From assembly GCF_004963255.1 (NCBI RefSeq), contig NZ_SUGA01000035.1, positions 1-58,932 of the forward strand: a stretch of 58,932 bases of DNA, given 5' to 3'. The notes under the pieces are model-generated. The model was given only the letters and a program-made list of their open reading frames with translations. It was not told the DNA's origin and made no database searches. This DNA comes from Mesorhizobium sp. (GTDB lineage Bacteria; Pseudomonadota; Alphaproteobacteria; Rhizobiales; Rhizobiaceae). The position numbers and the translations under genes were made by a program. Below are positions 32,130-41,215 of the stretch, one piece after another; within the stretch, counting starts at the first letter, position 1, and every line of letters starts with the position of its first letter.

Positions 32130-33431
32130 TCAGCCTTTGGTTTCCGGCGCGGCGGTCGCGCCTGCCGGATGTCCGCTGCCGCCCTTGTTCTTTTCCAGCA
32201 CCGCTTCGGTGATCGAGTTCGGCAGCCTGCGCGGCGTCTCGATGAGGCCGAGCACCGGCATGATGACCAGGAAGAAGGCGAAGTAGAACAGCGTCGCCAT
32301 CTGCGCCATGAACACGTAAGCGCCTTCCGCCGGCTGCGAGCCCAGCCATCCAAGCAGAATGGCGTCGGCCACGAACAGCCAGAAGAACAGCTTGTACCAC
32401 GGACGGTAGACCGCCGAGCGCACCTTGGAGGTGTCGAGCCACGGCACCAGGAACAGCATGGCGATGGCGCCGAACATGCACAGCACGCCGCCAAGCTTGG
32501 AGTTGATCGGGCCGATGTTGAAGGTGATGGCGCGCAGGATCGCGTAGAACGGCAGGAAGTACCATTCCGGAACGATGTGGGCCGGCGTCTTCAGCGGGTT
32601 GGCGACCGTGTAGTTGTCCGGGTGGCCGAGATAGTTCGGCAGGTAGAAGACGAAATAGGCGAAGAAGAACAGGAACACGATCATGCCGAACGCGTCCTTG
32701 ATGGTCGCGTAGGGCGTGAAGGCGACAGTGTCGGTCTTCGACTTGACCTCGATGCCGGTCGGGTTCGACTGTCCGACCACATGCAGCGCCCAGATGTGCA
32801 GCACAACGACGCCGGCGATCATGAACGGCAGCAGGTAATGCAGCGCGAAGAAGCGGTTCAGCGTCGGGTTGTCGACGGCGAAGCCGCCAAGCAGCAATTC
32901 CTGGATCCAGTTGCCGACCAGCGGAATGGCGCTGAAGAAGCCGGTGATGACGGTGGCTCCCCAGAAGCTCATCTGACCCCAGGGCAGCACATAGCCCATG
33001 AAGCCGGTGGCCATCATCAGGAGGTATATGATGCAGCCGAGGATCCACAGAAGCTCGCGCGGCGCCTTGTAGGAGCCGTAGAACAGGCCGCGGAAGATGT
33101 GGATGTAGACGGCGACGAAGAAGAACGAGGCGCCGTTGGAATGGAGATAGCGCAGGAGCCATCCCGAATTCACGTCGCGCATGATCTTCTCGACCGAATC
33201 GAAGGCGAGATTGGTGTCGGACGTGTAGTGCATCGCCAGCACGATGCCGGTCAGGATCTGCGAGACCAGCATGATCGACAGGATGCCGCCGAACGTCCAC
33301 ATGTAGTTGAGGTTGCGCGGTACCGGATAGGCGACGAAGCTGTCATAGATCAGCCGCGGCAGCGGCATGCGCGCATCGAACCAGCGCTCGATACCGGTCT
33401 TGGGCGTGTAGGTCGAGTGTCCCTCGCTCAT
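32130..33431 (-). CDS. petB: Cytochrome b of the bc1 complex
   Basis: 433 residues, eight membrane helices. The bis-histidine haem ligands are in RYLHSNGASFFFVAVYIHIFRG and FALHYLLPFM...VLHIWALHVVG. The Qo-site PEWY motif is in IVPEWYFLPFY. The polar C-terminus ends in a Pro/Ala-rich tail. Catalyses ubiquinol oxidation with proton translocation across the inner membrane. ATG 33431 with gggga upstream, 16 bp after the Rieske gene. Confidence 0.96.
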   Translation of the reverse strand: MSEGHSTYTPKTGIERWFDARMPLPRLIYDSFVAYPVPRNLNYMWTFGGILSIMLVSQILTGIVLAMHYTSDTNLAFDSVEKIMRDVNSGWLLRYLHSNGASFFFVAVYIHIFRGLFYGSYKAPRELLWILGCIIYLLMMATGFMGYVLPWGQMSFWGATVITGFFSAIPLVGNWIQELLLGGFAVDNPTLNRFFALHYLLPFMIAGVVVLHIWALHVVGQSNPTGIEVKSKTDTVAFTPYATIKDAFGMIVFLFFFAYFVFYLPNYLGHPDNYTVANPLKTPAHIVPEWYFLPFYAILRAITFNIGPINSKLGGVLCMFGAIAMLFLVPWLDTSKVRSAVYRPWYKLFFWLFVADAILLGWLGSQPAEGAYVFMAQMATLFYFAFFLVIMPVLGLIETPRRLPNSITEAVLEKNKGGSGHPAGATAAPETKG

Positions 33432-33447
33432 CGAAATGTCCCCTGCC

Positions 33448-34008
33448 TCAACCGATAAGGATCTTGGTATCGGAAATGAACTTGAATACCGGGATCGCCA
33501 TGTTCTCCGGCGCCGGGCCTTTGCGGATGCGGCCGGCGGTGTCGTATTGCGAACCATGGCACGGGCAGAACCAGCCGCCGAAATCGCCTTCCTGGCCGAG
33601 CGGGATGCAGCCGAGATGGGTGCAGACCTGCACCATCACCATCCAGGCTTCCTTGCCGGGCGTCGTGCGGTTGGCGTCGGTCGCCGGCGCGTCGGACGGC
33701 AGGTTGGCATTGCGCGCGATCGGGTCTTTGAGATCGGCGAGATTGACGGCCTCGCCGTCCTTCATTTCCTTTTCGGTGCGGTTGCGCACCACCACTGGCT
33801 TGCCGCGCCATTTGACGATCAGCGAGCTGCCCGGCTGCAGCGAGGAGACGTCGACCTCGACCGAAGCGAGAGCCAGTGTCGAGGCGTCAGGGCGCATCTG
33901 GTCGATGAACGGCCACGCGACGGCTCCCGCGCCGACAACGGCGGCCATGCCGGTGGCTACGTAGAGAAAATCGCGACGGTTGGGATCGTGGATGTCGGTT
34001 GCGCTCAC
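33448..34008 (-). CDS. petA: Rieske iron-sulfur protein of the bc1 complex
   Basis: 186 residues from GTG 34008. A twin-arginine region NRRDFLYVATG precedes the single membrane anchor (about 16-36), as expected for Tat-inserted Rieske proteins. The 2Fe-2S ligands are in VQVCTHLGCIPLG and FCPCHGSQYD. First gene of petABC. The much longer frame upstream has no support. Regulation by PetR (7739-8458) is conceivable by analogy with Rhodobacter. Confidence 0.95.
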   Translation of the reverse strand: MSATDIHDPNRRDFLYVATGMAAVVGAGAVAWPFIDQMRPDASTLALASVEVDVSSLQPGSSLIVKWRGKPVVVRNRTEKEMKDGEAVNLADLKDPIARNANLPSDAPATDANRTTPGKEAWMVMVQVCTHLGCIPLGQEGDFGGWFCPCHGSQYDTAGRIRKGPAPENMAIPVFKFISDTKILIG

Positions 34009-34319
34009 GGGTGCCTGATCCTTTCGCCTCTTCCTAACCGGAGGCCGAGCCTTGTCCCCGCTCAATCGCACCTGCCCGACAGCGCATGGCGAACAGGCTA
34101 GCGAATTCCTCCGGCATTTGGATTTTCGGTTTATGCGTGCGGCCCGTTTTTGTCCAGCGGGGTGAGGCCACAAGGGCAGATTGTCGCGGGGATGCGCGGC
34201 GGCCGTGACCGACGCGTTCCTACCAGGCCGCCGGACGGCGTGAAACAGCGGGAAATCCGGGATGAATCGAGCCCTTGTTCGCCTCGACATCCGCTCCTGG
34301 CCCGGTCTATTCTGCCGCC
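34009..34319. promoter_or_regulatory. Divergent promoter region petABC / cupin gene
   Basis: 311 bp without a gene. It must hold the petABC promoter, read on the minus strand, and that of the cupin gene. I see no clear FixK/FNR dyad (TTGAT-N4-ATCAA) and no unambiguous sigma-70 pair. Confidence 0.35.
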
Positions 34320-34664
34320 ATGGCGCATGTCATTGAACGCGACAGCTGGGCCGAAGCCCCCGACCGCTGGAAGGGCGAGCTGCAATGCGGCCAGTTCGGC
34401 GCCAATTCCTGTCTGATCTTCAATTACCAGGAGAAGATCGGCGGCGGCCCGCGCCTGCACAAGCATCCCTATGCGGAGATCTTCGTCATCCGCTCCGGCA
34501 CCGGCCTTTTCACCATCGGCGACCAGGAAATCAGGGCAACCGCCGGCCAGATTCTGATCGTGCCCCCCGACACGCCGCACAAATTCACCAATCTCGGCCC
34601 CGGTCCGCTCGAAAGCACCGACATCCACGAGAACGGTCACTTCATCACGGAATGGCTGGAATAG
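34320..34664 (+). CDS. Small single-domain cupin protein
   Basis: 114 residues, one cupin domain. Motif 1 is GGGPRLHKHPYAEIFVIRSGTGLF (two His and the Glu), and motif 2 is ILIVPPDTPHKFTNLG. Predicted metal-binding beta-barrel in the cytosol; substrate or ligand unknown. ATG 34320 is the conserved start, though the upstream Shine-Dalgarno is weak. Convergent with the DUF6665 gene 6 bp away. Confidence 0.85.
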   Translation: MAHVIERDSWAEAPDRWKGELQCGQFGANSCLIFNYQEKIGGGPRLHKHPYAEIFVIRSGTGLFTIGDQEIRATAGQILIVPPDTPHKFTNLGPGPLESTDIHENGHFITEWLE

Positions 34665-34670
34665 CGGTTT

Positions 34671-34982
34671 TTAGCTAGCGCCTAGCCTGACCAGCACGGC
34701 CCTCGGGATGTCGTATTCGCGGATCACCGCATCGTGCTTGCGCAAGCCGCAGAGCTCGCGCTGGATGAAGTAGGCATGGACGGCCGCGGCGGCTTCCTTG
34801 AGCAGCCGGTTGCGGTGCTCGCCCTCCCCACTCTGGCGCAATCTGGCAAGGGTTTCCTCCACGCGTTGGCCGGCGCGGCCGAGCGCTGCGGCTTTCTCGG
34901 CGAGGATTTCGTGGCCGAGCAGGTCGAGCGCGCTTTCCTGCGCGCCTGAGCGTCCGAAATTGGTAGGCATACGTACCGACAT
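34671..34982 (-). CDS. DUF6665 family protein
   Basis: 103 residues, mostly helical. Central coiled coil LLGHEILAEKAAALGRAGQRVEETLARLR, then the conserved C-terminal segment VHAYFIQRELCGLRKHDAVIREYDIPRAVLVRLGA that I associate with DUF6665. Function unknown. ATG 34982 lies 10 nt after the stop of the first ABC exporter, with cggggg upstream, so it is probably the last gene of that operon. A start at 34970 (MPTNF) is possible. Confidence 0.72.
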   Translation of the reverse strand: MSVRMPTNFGRSGAQESALDLLGHEILAEKAAALGRAGQRVEETLARLRQSGEGEHRNRLLKEAAAAVHAYFIQRELCGLRKHDAVIREYDIPRAVLVRLGAS

Positions 34983-34992
34983 GACCCCCGTT

Positions 34993-36876
34993 CTACTCCG
35001 CCGGCCGCGTCTCTTCCAGCGCGCTTTCCTCGTTGAACAGGAAGCCGCCGGACTGCCGCTTCCAGAGCCGCGCATAGAGCCCGTCGAGCGCCACCAGCTC
35101 GTCATGCGTGCCCTGTTCGACGATGCGCCCGCCGTCGAGCACCACCAGCCGGTCGAGCGCCGCGATGGTGGAGAGCCGGTGCGCGATGGCGATCACGGTC
35201 TTGTTTTCCATCAGCCGGGTCAGATTCTCCTGGATCGCAGCCTCGATGTCCGAATCGAGCGCCGAGGTCGCCTCGTCGAGAATCAGGATCGGCGCGTCCT
35301 TGAGGAAGACGCGCGCGATGGCGACGCGCTGCCGCTGCCCGCCGGAGAGCTTCACGCCGCGCTCGCCGACATAGGCGTCGTAGCCGGCGCGACCGCGGTT
35401 GTCGCGCAGTCCCAGGATGAAGTCATGCGCCTCGGCCTTTTGGGCCGCGGCGATCACTTGCGCGTCGGTGGCATCCGGCATGCCGAGCTTGATGTTGTCG
35501 CGCAGCGAGCGGTGGAACAGCGCCGTGTCCTGGCTGACGACGCCGATATTGCCGCGCAGCGAGTTCTGCGTCACATGCGCGATATCCTGCCCATCGATCA
35601 GGATCCGGCCGCCTTCGCGGTCGTAGAGGCGCAGGATCAGATTGACCAAGGTCGTCTTGCCGGCACCGGAGGGGCCGACAAGGCCGACCTTCTCGCCCGG
35701 ATGAACGACAAGGTCGATGCCGTCGAGCACTCCTGCCCCCTTGCCGTAATGGAAGGTGACGTTGCTGACCTCGATGCCGCCCCCGGTGACGACAAGTTCC
35801 TTGGCGTCCGGGGCGTCGGTCAGGCCGAGCGGCTGCGAGATCATCGCCTTGGAATTCTCCAGCACACCGAGATTTCGCAGAATGCCGTTGAGCTGCATCA
35901 TCACTCTTCCAAGCAGCATGTTGAGCCTGAGGACGAGAGAAAGCGTGAAGGCGACAGCGCCGACCGTGATCGAACCCTCGACCCACAGATAGATGGCGAA
36001 GCCGGCGATCGCGGTGATCATGACGCCCGACAGCGTCGTCAGCGCCATGCGCACGCCGGTCAGACGGCGCGTGAACGGCCGCAGCGCGTCGAGATAGATG
36101 TCGAAACCGTTCCTGATGTAGCGGTCGTCGCCATCCGCCGAGAACAGCTTCAGCGTCTGCACGTTGGAGTAGGAATCGACGATGCGGCCGGTGATCATCG
36201 ACCCGGCCTCGGCTGTCGCCTCGGCATGCTTGCGAATCTGCGGCAGATAGAGTTTGGCCAGCCAGCCGAACACGGCGATCCAGACCACCACCAGAACCGC
36301 CAGCCTGAGGTCCAGGCCGGCGACCAGCGCCAGCGTCGTCACGGTATAGATGATCATGAACCAGATGACCTCGATGAAACTTTCCATCAGGTCGCCCGTC
36401 GCCTGCCCCGCCTGCCAGACCTTTGTCGCGATGCGGCCGGCGAAATCGTTCTGGAAGAAGGCATAGGACTGACGCGAGACATGCCGGTGCGCCTGCCAGC
36501 GCACCAGATTGTAGAAGCCTGGCGTGATCGTCTGCTCGTCGACCAGCGCCGAGAGGCCGACGACGGCCGTGCGGATGACGAGCACGACCGCGCCCATGAA
36601 CAGCAGCTCGGGGCCGGCCGCGGCCCACAGCGCGTGCCAGCTGCGTTCGCCTGGCAACTGGTCGAGGATGTCGACCAGCCTGCCGACGAAATAGAACAGG
36701 CCGGCCTCGACCAGCGGCGCGATGCCGCCGATGATCAGCATGGCGAAGAAGGCAAGCTTCGCCTGTCCGACATAGTGCCAGAGGAAGCCGCCGACGCCGG
36801 CGGGCGGCCGCAGATTGGCGGGCTCGCGGAACGGGTAGACCCAGTGCTCGAACCAGCGATAGATGGCCTGCATCAT
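34993..36876 (-). CDS. ABC exporter half-transporter 3 of 3 (membrane + ATPase)
   Basis: 627 residues. A six-helix membrane domain (about 25-330) is fused to an ATPase domain with Walker A GPSGAGKTTL, signature LSGGQRQR, Walker B ILILDEATSALD and H-loop AHRLS. Exporter type (lipid, drug or peptide), needing a dimer. It overlaps the start of the DUF6665-side end by none and its own ATG overlaps the upstream exporter stop by 4 bp. Its ATPase region is more diverged from the other two copies (for example LTRLMENKTV). Heterodimerisation with its coupled neighbour is plausible. Confidence 0.9.
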   Translation of the reverse strand: MMQAIYRWFEHWVYPFREPANLRPPAGVGGFLWHYVGQAKLAFFAMLIIGGIAPLVEAGLFYFVGRLVDILDQLPGERSWHALWAAAGPELLFMGAVVLVIRTAVVGLSALVDEQTITPGFYNLVRWQAHRHVSRQSYAFFQNDFAGRIATKVWQAGQATGDLMESFIEVIWFMIIYTVTTLALVAGLDLRLAVLVVVWIAVFGWLAKLYLPQIRKHAEATAEAGSMITGRIVDSYSNVQTLKLFSADGDDRYIRNGFDIYLDALRPFTRRLTGVRMALTTLSGVMITAIAGFAIYLWVEGSITVGAVAFTLSLVLRLNMLLGRVMMQLNGILRNLGVLENSKAMISQPLGLTDAPDAKELVVTGGGIEVSNVTFHYGKGAGVLDGIDLVVHPGEKVGLVGPSGAGKTTLVNLILRLYDREGGRILIDGQDIAHVTQNSLRGNIGVVSQDTALFHRSLRDNIKLGMPDATDAQVIAAAQKAEAHDFILGLRDNRGRAGYDAYVGERGVKLSGGQRQRVAIARVFLKDAPILILDEATSALDSDIEAAIQENLTRLMENKTVIAIAHRLSTIAALDRLVVLDGGRIVEQGTHDELVALDGLYARLWKRQSGGFLFNEESALEETRPAE

Positions 36877-38765
36877 TCGGCGGCTTCACCTTTCGTCGGC
36901 GGAGCGTCGGCGAGCGGCTTTTCCTCTAGCAGGAACCCACCCGACTGGCGCCGCCAGAGCTGTGCGTAGAGCCCGCCCTTGGCGATCAGCGCCTCATGCG
37001 AGCCGTCCTCGACGATGCGGCCCTTGTCCATGACGACGAGCCGGTCCATCGCCGCGATGGTCGACAGCCGGTGGGCGATGGCGATGACGGTCTTGCCCTG
37101 CATGAGCTTGTAGAGGTTCTCCTGGATGGCGGCCTCCACCTCCGAATCGAGCGCGGATGTCGCCTCGTCGAGGATGAGGATCGGCGCGTCCTTCAGCATA
37201 ACGCGGGCAATTGCGATGCGTTGCCGCTGGCCGCCTGAGAGCTTCACGCCGCGCTCGCCGACAAGCGCCTCATAGCCGCTCTGCCCATGCGGATCCGTCA
37301 GCCCCGCGATCACCTCGTCAATCTGGGCGGCTTTGGCGGCGTTGAGCATCGCCTCGTCGCTGGCTGACTGGCGCCCATATTTGAGGTTCTCGCGAACAGA
37401 TCGATGCAAGAGCGAGGTGTCCTGATTGACGAAGCCGATCGCCGCGCGAACGCTCTCCTGCGAGACGTTGCGGATGTCCTGCCCATCGATCAGCACCTTG
37501 CCGTCCTGCACGTCGAACAGCCGCAGCACGAGATTGACCAGCGTCGATTTGCCGGCCCCGGAACGGCCGATCAGGCCGACCCGCTCGCCCGGCGCGATCT
37601 TCAGCGACAGATTGTCGATGACGCCGCCTTTGCCGTCCTTGCGCCAATAGTTGAAGTTCACCCGGTCGAACTCGATGCCGCCGGCGGTCACGACAAGGGC
37701 CGGTGCGTCCGGCTGGTCCTGCATGACGATCGGCCGCGCGATCGTCGTCATCGAGTTGCTGGCGACGCCGATCTGCCGGAAGACATTGGCGCCGACATCG
37801 AGGATCCTGCCGGAGATGTTGGCGATCTGCAGCGCGAACGGTATCGCGGTGGCCACGGCGGCGGTGGTCATCGTTCCGGCGTTCCAGCCGGCGAGCGCCA
37901 GCCAACTCACGGCGATAAGCAGCGCCGCGTTGAGGACGAACAAGGCCGACCACATCAGCGTGAAAACGCGCATCAGCTGGTAGAATGTGTCGGCATGCTC
38001 GACCACCGCTTGCGAGACATATTTGTCTTCGTGCTCGCCGGTCGAGAATGTCTTGAGCGTCAGGATGTTGGTGTAGCTGTCGACCATGCGGCCGCTCACC
38101 TGCGACCACCGCTCCGACAATTGGGACGAGCGTTGCGTGATCCTGGGCATCGCGGACCAGAAGATCAGGCAATAGAACACCAGCCAGACCGCCACGACCG
38201 CCAGCAGAAGCGGGTCGAGCCGCGCCAGCACCACGATGGCGACCGCGACGAACACCAGCGCGTACCAGACGGCATCGACGGTGAGGTTGACGCTCATCTC
38301 CACCGAATCGCCGCTCTGCATGACCTTGGTTCCGATGCGGCCGGCAAAGTCGTTCTGGAAGAACGACCAGTCCTGGCGCACGACATGCCAGTGGCTCTGC
38401 CAGCGGATGAGGTCGATGAGGTTCGGCGCGATGGCATGGTTGCGGATCAGCGCATCGACGACCATCGACAGCGGACGCAAAAGCACGACGAAGGCCATCA
38501 GGACGAGCAGCGGCCCATGCGCGGCGAACAAATCGCCGGGCTTGGTGCTGGCAAGCAGGCCGACAATCAGGCCGACGAAAATCGGCAGCATCGCGTCGAC
38601 GATCGCCGCTACGGCAACGATGATCATGCGCAGCCGATAGGCGGCGCGAAATTGCCTTATGAAATACCAGTAGAACCGCCAAAGCCCCATTGGCGGCTGC
38701 CTGTCGTCGGCCAGCGCCACCGGCGAATAACGGCTTTCGAACCAGGTGAAGATGCGGTCGAACAT
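36873..38765 (-). CDS. ABC exporter half-transporter 2 of 3 (membrane + ATPase)
   Basis: 630 residues with the same layout: membrane domain, Walker A GRSGAGKSTL, signature LSGGQRQR, Walker B ILILDEATSALD. The last part of the ATPase (residues about 530-595) is almost identical in sequence to that of the third copy (38897-40780), while membrane parts are diverged. Translationally coupled to the next gene by a 4-bp overlap. ATG 38765 is 131 bp after the stop of the upstream exporter, with a very stable hairpin between. Substrate unknown. Confidence 0.9.
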   Translation of the reverse strand: MFDRIFTWFESRYSPVALADDRQPPMGLWRFYWYFIRQFRAAYRLRMIIVAVAAIVDAMLPIFVGLIVGLLASTKPGDLFAAHGPLLVLMAFVVLLRPLSMVVDALIRNHAIAPNLIDLIRWQSHWHVVRQDWSFFQNDFAGRIGTKVMQSGDSVEMSVNLTVDAVWYALVFVAVAIVVLARLDPLLLAVVAVWLVFYCLIFWSAMPRITQRSSQLSERWSQVSGRMVDSYTNILTLKTFSTGEHEDKYVSQAVVEHADTFYQLMRVFTLMWSALFVLNAALLIAVSWLALAGWNAGTMTTAAVATAIPFALQIANISGRILDVGANVFRQIGVASNSMTTIARPIVMQDQPDAPALVVTAGGIEFDRVNFNYWRKDGKGGVIDNLSLKIAPGERVGLIGRSGAGKSTLVNLVLRLFDVQDGKVLIDGQDIRNVSQESVRAAIGFVNQDTSLLHRSVRENLKYGRQSASDEAMLNAAKAAQIDEVIAGLTDPHGQSGYEALVGERGVKLSGGQRQRIAIARVMLKDAPILILDEATSALDSEVEAAIQENLYKLMQGKTVIAIAHRLSTIAAMDRLVVMDKGRIVEDGSHEALIAKGGLYAQLWRRQSGGFLLEEKPLADAPPTKGEAAE

Positions 38766-38787
38766 TTTTCTCTCGTGGAGGCCACAA

Positions 38788-38818
38788 CCCGCCGGCGCCC
38801 GATCTGGGCGCCGGCGGG
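38788..38818 (-). other. 13-bp perfect hairpin between ABC exporter genes
   Basis: CCCGCCGGCGCCC-gatct-GGGCGCCGGCGGG, a perfect 13-bp stem. It is not followed by a T run in the direction of transcription, so it is more likely an attenuator or an mRNA-stability element setting the ratio of the upstream and downstream exporters than a simple terminator. A second dyad GGTTACG/CGTAACC lies in 38834-38873. Confidence 0.7.
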
Positions 38819-38896
38819 CCTGTGACCCTGCGGTGGTTACGCCCGGGATCGATTCCCCGCAATCGCCGTAACCTGTTGGTGTTGATCGCGATCGCG

Positions 38897-40780
38897 TTAC
38901 TCCGCCGCCATCTCGGTCGCCTTGGCGTCAGTCTCGGCCGGTCCATCATCGAGCAGGAAGCCGCCGGACTGACGCTGCCAGAGCTGGGCATAGAGCCCGC
39001 CCCTCGCGACGAGTTCCTCATGCGAGCCTTCCTCGATGATGCGGCCCTTGTCCATGACGACGAGCCTGTCCATTGCCGCGATGGTCGACAGCCGATGCGC
39101 GATGGCGATGACGGTCTTGCCCTGCATCAGCTTGTAGAGGTTCTCCTGGATCGCCGCCTCGGCCTCCGAATCGAGCGCCGAGGTCGCCTCGTCGAGGATC
39201 AGGATCGGCGCGTCCTTCAGCATGACGCGGGCGATCGCGATGCGCTGCCGCTGGCCGCCGGAGAGTTTCACGCCCCGGTCGCCGACATGGGCATCGAAGC
39301 CCTTGCGGCCGTTATGGTCCGAAAGCCCGCCGATGAAATCGAGCGCCTCCGCCCGCCGCGCCGCCTCGATGAGCATCTCGTCGGTCGCGTCCGGCCGGCC
39401 ATAGAGGATGTTCTCCTTCACCGAGCGATGCAGCAGCGAAGTGTCCTGCGTCACCATGCCGATCTGCGCGCGCAGCGAATCCTGCGTCACTGCCGCGATC
39501 TCCTGGCCGTCGACGAGGATCCTGCCGCTTTCCAGGTCGTAGAAACGCAGCAGCAGATTGACCAGCGTCGACTTGCCGGCGCCGGAACGGCCGACGATGC
39601 CGACCTTCTCGCCGGGTTTCACGGTGAGCGACAGGTTCTCGATGACGCCCTTCTGCTTGCCGTAATGGAAGCGGATGTCCTCGAAGCGGATCTCGCCCTG
39701 GCTGACGGCGATATCCTTCGCGCCCGGCCTGTCTTCGACCAGGCGCGGCAGCGAGATCGACTGGATGCCGTCCTGCACCGTGCCGATATTCTCGAACAGC
39801 CCGGACATCTCCCACATAATCCATTGCGACATGCCCCACATTCTGAGCACAAGGCCAATGACCACCGCGACCGCGCCGATCGTGACCGCCTGGCCGAGCC
39901 ACAGCCACAGCGAGATCGCCGTCACGGAAAACAGAAGCAGCGAGTTCAGGACGTAGAGCAGGCCGTAGAGTACCGTCACCAGCCGCATCGAGCGGTAGAC
40001 GGTGTCGAGGAAGCTCGCCATGCCTTCCCTGGCGAAGGTCGCCTCGCGGCGCGCGTGGCTGAACAGCTTCACCGTCTGGATGTTGGTGTAGCTGTCGACG
40101 ACGCGGCCCGTCATGGTCGAGCGCGCATTGGCCTGCTCCTCGCCAACCTTGCCCAGCCGCGGGATGAAAAAGCGCAGGAGACCGACATAGCCGACCAGCC
40201 AGACGGCGAGCGGTGCCGCCAGCCGCCAGTCGGCCGAGCCGACGATGAACAGCATGCCGAGGAAATAGACGATGACGTAGTTCAAGACGTCGATCAGCTT
40301 GATCACGCATTCGCGCACGGCGAGCGCCGTCTGCATCAGCTTGGTGGCGATGCGGCCGGCGAATTCGTCCTGGTAGAAAGCCATCGACTGCTTGAGCAGA
40401 TAGCGATGCACCTGCCAGCGGATGCGCATGGGATAATTGCCCATCAGCGTCTGCTGGTTGAGCAGCGAATGCAGCCAGACCGTGCCCGGCAGCGCGAACA
40501 GCACGACGAAAGCCATGCCGGCGAGCTTCCAGCTCTCGGTCTGCAGGAAGGTTTCGCGGTTCTGCCCCGACAGCCAGTCGACGATGCGGCCCATGAAGCC
40601 GAACATCCACACTTCGGCGATGGAGATCGCCGTCACCAGCACCGCATCGAGGAGGATGTAGGGCCAGGCGCCGCGCGTATAATGCACGCAAAACGCGACC
40701 AGCGTCTTCGGCGGCTCGACCGGCTCCGCGGCGGGAAACGGATCGAGCCTCTGTTCAAACCAGCGGAACATTCCAGGCAC
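38897..40780 (-). CDS. ABC exporter half-transporter 1 of 3 (membrane + ATPase)
   Basis: 627 residues. N-terminal FRWFEQRLDPFP, six membrane helices, ATPase domain with Walker A GRSGAGKSTL, Q-loop region VTQDTSLLHRS, signature LSGGQRQR, Walker B ILILDEATSALD, H-loop AHRLS. First of three consecutive paralogues on this strand. Half-size exporters function as dimers; three genes in a row allow homo- or heterodimers. Preceded by a small gene of unknown function at 40799 (18 bp), likely in the same transcript. Confidence 0.9.
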   Translation of the reverse strand: MPGMFRWFEQRLDPFPAAEPVEPPKTLVAFCVHYTRGAWPYILLDAVLVTAISIAEVWMFGFMGRIVDWLSGQNRETFLQTESWKLAGMAFVVLFALPGTVWLHSLLNQQTLMGNYPMRIRWQVHRYLLKQSMAFYQDEFAGRIATKLMQTALAVRECVIKLIDVLNYVIVYFLGMLFIVGSADWRLAAPLAVWLVGYVGLLRFFIPRLGKVGEEQANARSTMTGRVVDSYTNIQTVKLFSHARREATFAREGMASFLDTVYRSMRLVTVLYGLLYVLNSLLLFSVTAISLWLWLGQAVTIGAVAVVIGLVLRMWGMSQWIMWEMSGLFENIGTVQDGIQSISLPRLVEDRPGAKDIAVSQGEIRFEDIRFHYGKQKGVIENLSLTVKPGEKVGIVGRSGAGKSTLVNLLLRFYDLESGRILVDGQEIAAVTQDSLRAQIGMVTQDTSLLHRSVKENILYGRPDATDEMLIEAARRAEALDFIGGLSDHNGRKGFDAHVGDRGVKLSGGQRQRIAIARVMLKDAPILILDEATSALDSEAEAAIQENLYKLMQGKTVIAIAHRLSTIAAMDRLVVMDKGRIIEEGSHEELVARGGLYAQLWQRQSGGFLLDDGPAETDAKATEMAAE

Positions 40781-40798
40781 TCACGATGCTATGCGCGC

Positions 40799-41215
40799 TC
40801 ACGCAGCGCGGGATTGATGGGCTAGGCTTTGCGGCCGCGCGGCATTGCGGGCCGGCGATACGGAATCATCCGCATCGCCGGCCTTGCTGCTCGCAATATA
40901 GGGTTTCGCCGGCATTTCGCCGACAGGCTCGTTCGACGATCCTGACGGCGCCGAGCTTCCCGACGAAAAGCCGGAGCCTGCCCGGTTTCGGTCGCCCGGC
41001 CGGAACAGACGGACGATCCGGCGCACCAGCGTCGGCCGGCTGTGGTCGGGCACCGCGCGCGAGAAATCGACATCCGGCAGCATGCCGCGATGCGGCCGGC
41101 GCCTTTCCTCGGCATGCACCGCCGACGAATAGGTCTCGCCGATCAGCAGCGCCCAGGTCGCCGCCTTGCGCTCATGCAGGCTTCTTGAACCCGGTATCTT
41201 GTAGGGATCGAACAT
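40799..41215 (-). CDS. Hypothetical protein upstream of ABC exporters
   Basis: 138 residues, not recognised. N-terminal MFDPYKIPGSRSLHERKAATWALLIGETYSSAVHAEERRRPHRG has a conserved look. The middle is basic (RIVRLFRPGDRNRAG), and the tail is Ser/Gly/Pro/Ala-rich and probably disordered. No signal peptide or membrane helix. Start set at ATG 41215 because ggagg lies 7-8 nt upstream; ATG 41230 is the alternative. Placed 18 bp before the first ABC exporter, hinting at a shared operon. Confidence 0.6.
   Translation of the reverse strand: MFDPYKIPGSRSLHERKAATWALLIGETYSSAVHAEERRRPHRGMLPDVDFSRAVPDHSRPTLVRRIVRLFRPGDRNRAGSGFSSGSSAPSGSSNEPVGEMPAKPYIASSKAGDADDSVSPARNAARPQSLAHQSRAA

Noticed and set aside
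35423..36889. Long open frame antisense or frame-shifted to the ABC exporter gene
   Set aside because: Arg/His/Ala-rich sequence without domain features, fully inside a convincing coding region with high third-position GC; a shadow. The same holds for other long frames opposite midA, the MoxR operon and the ABC genes.
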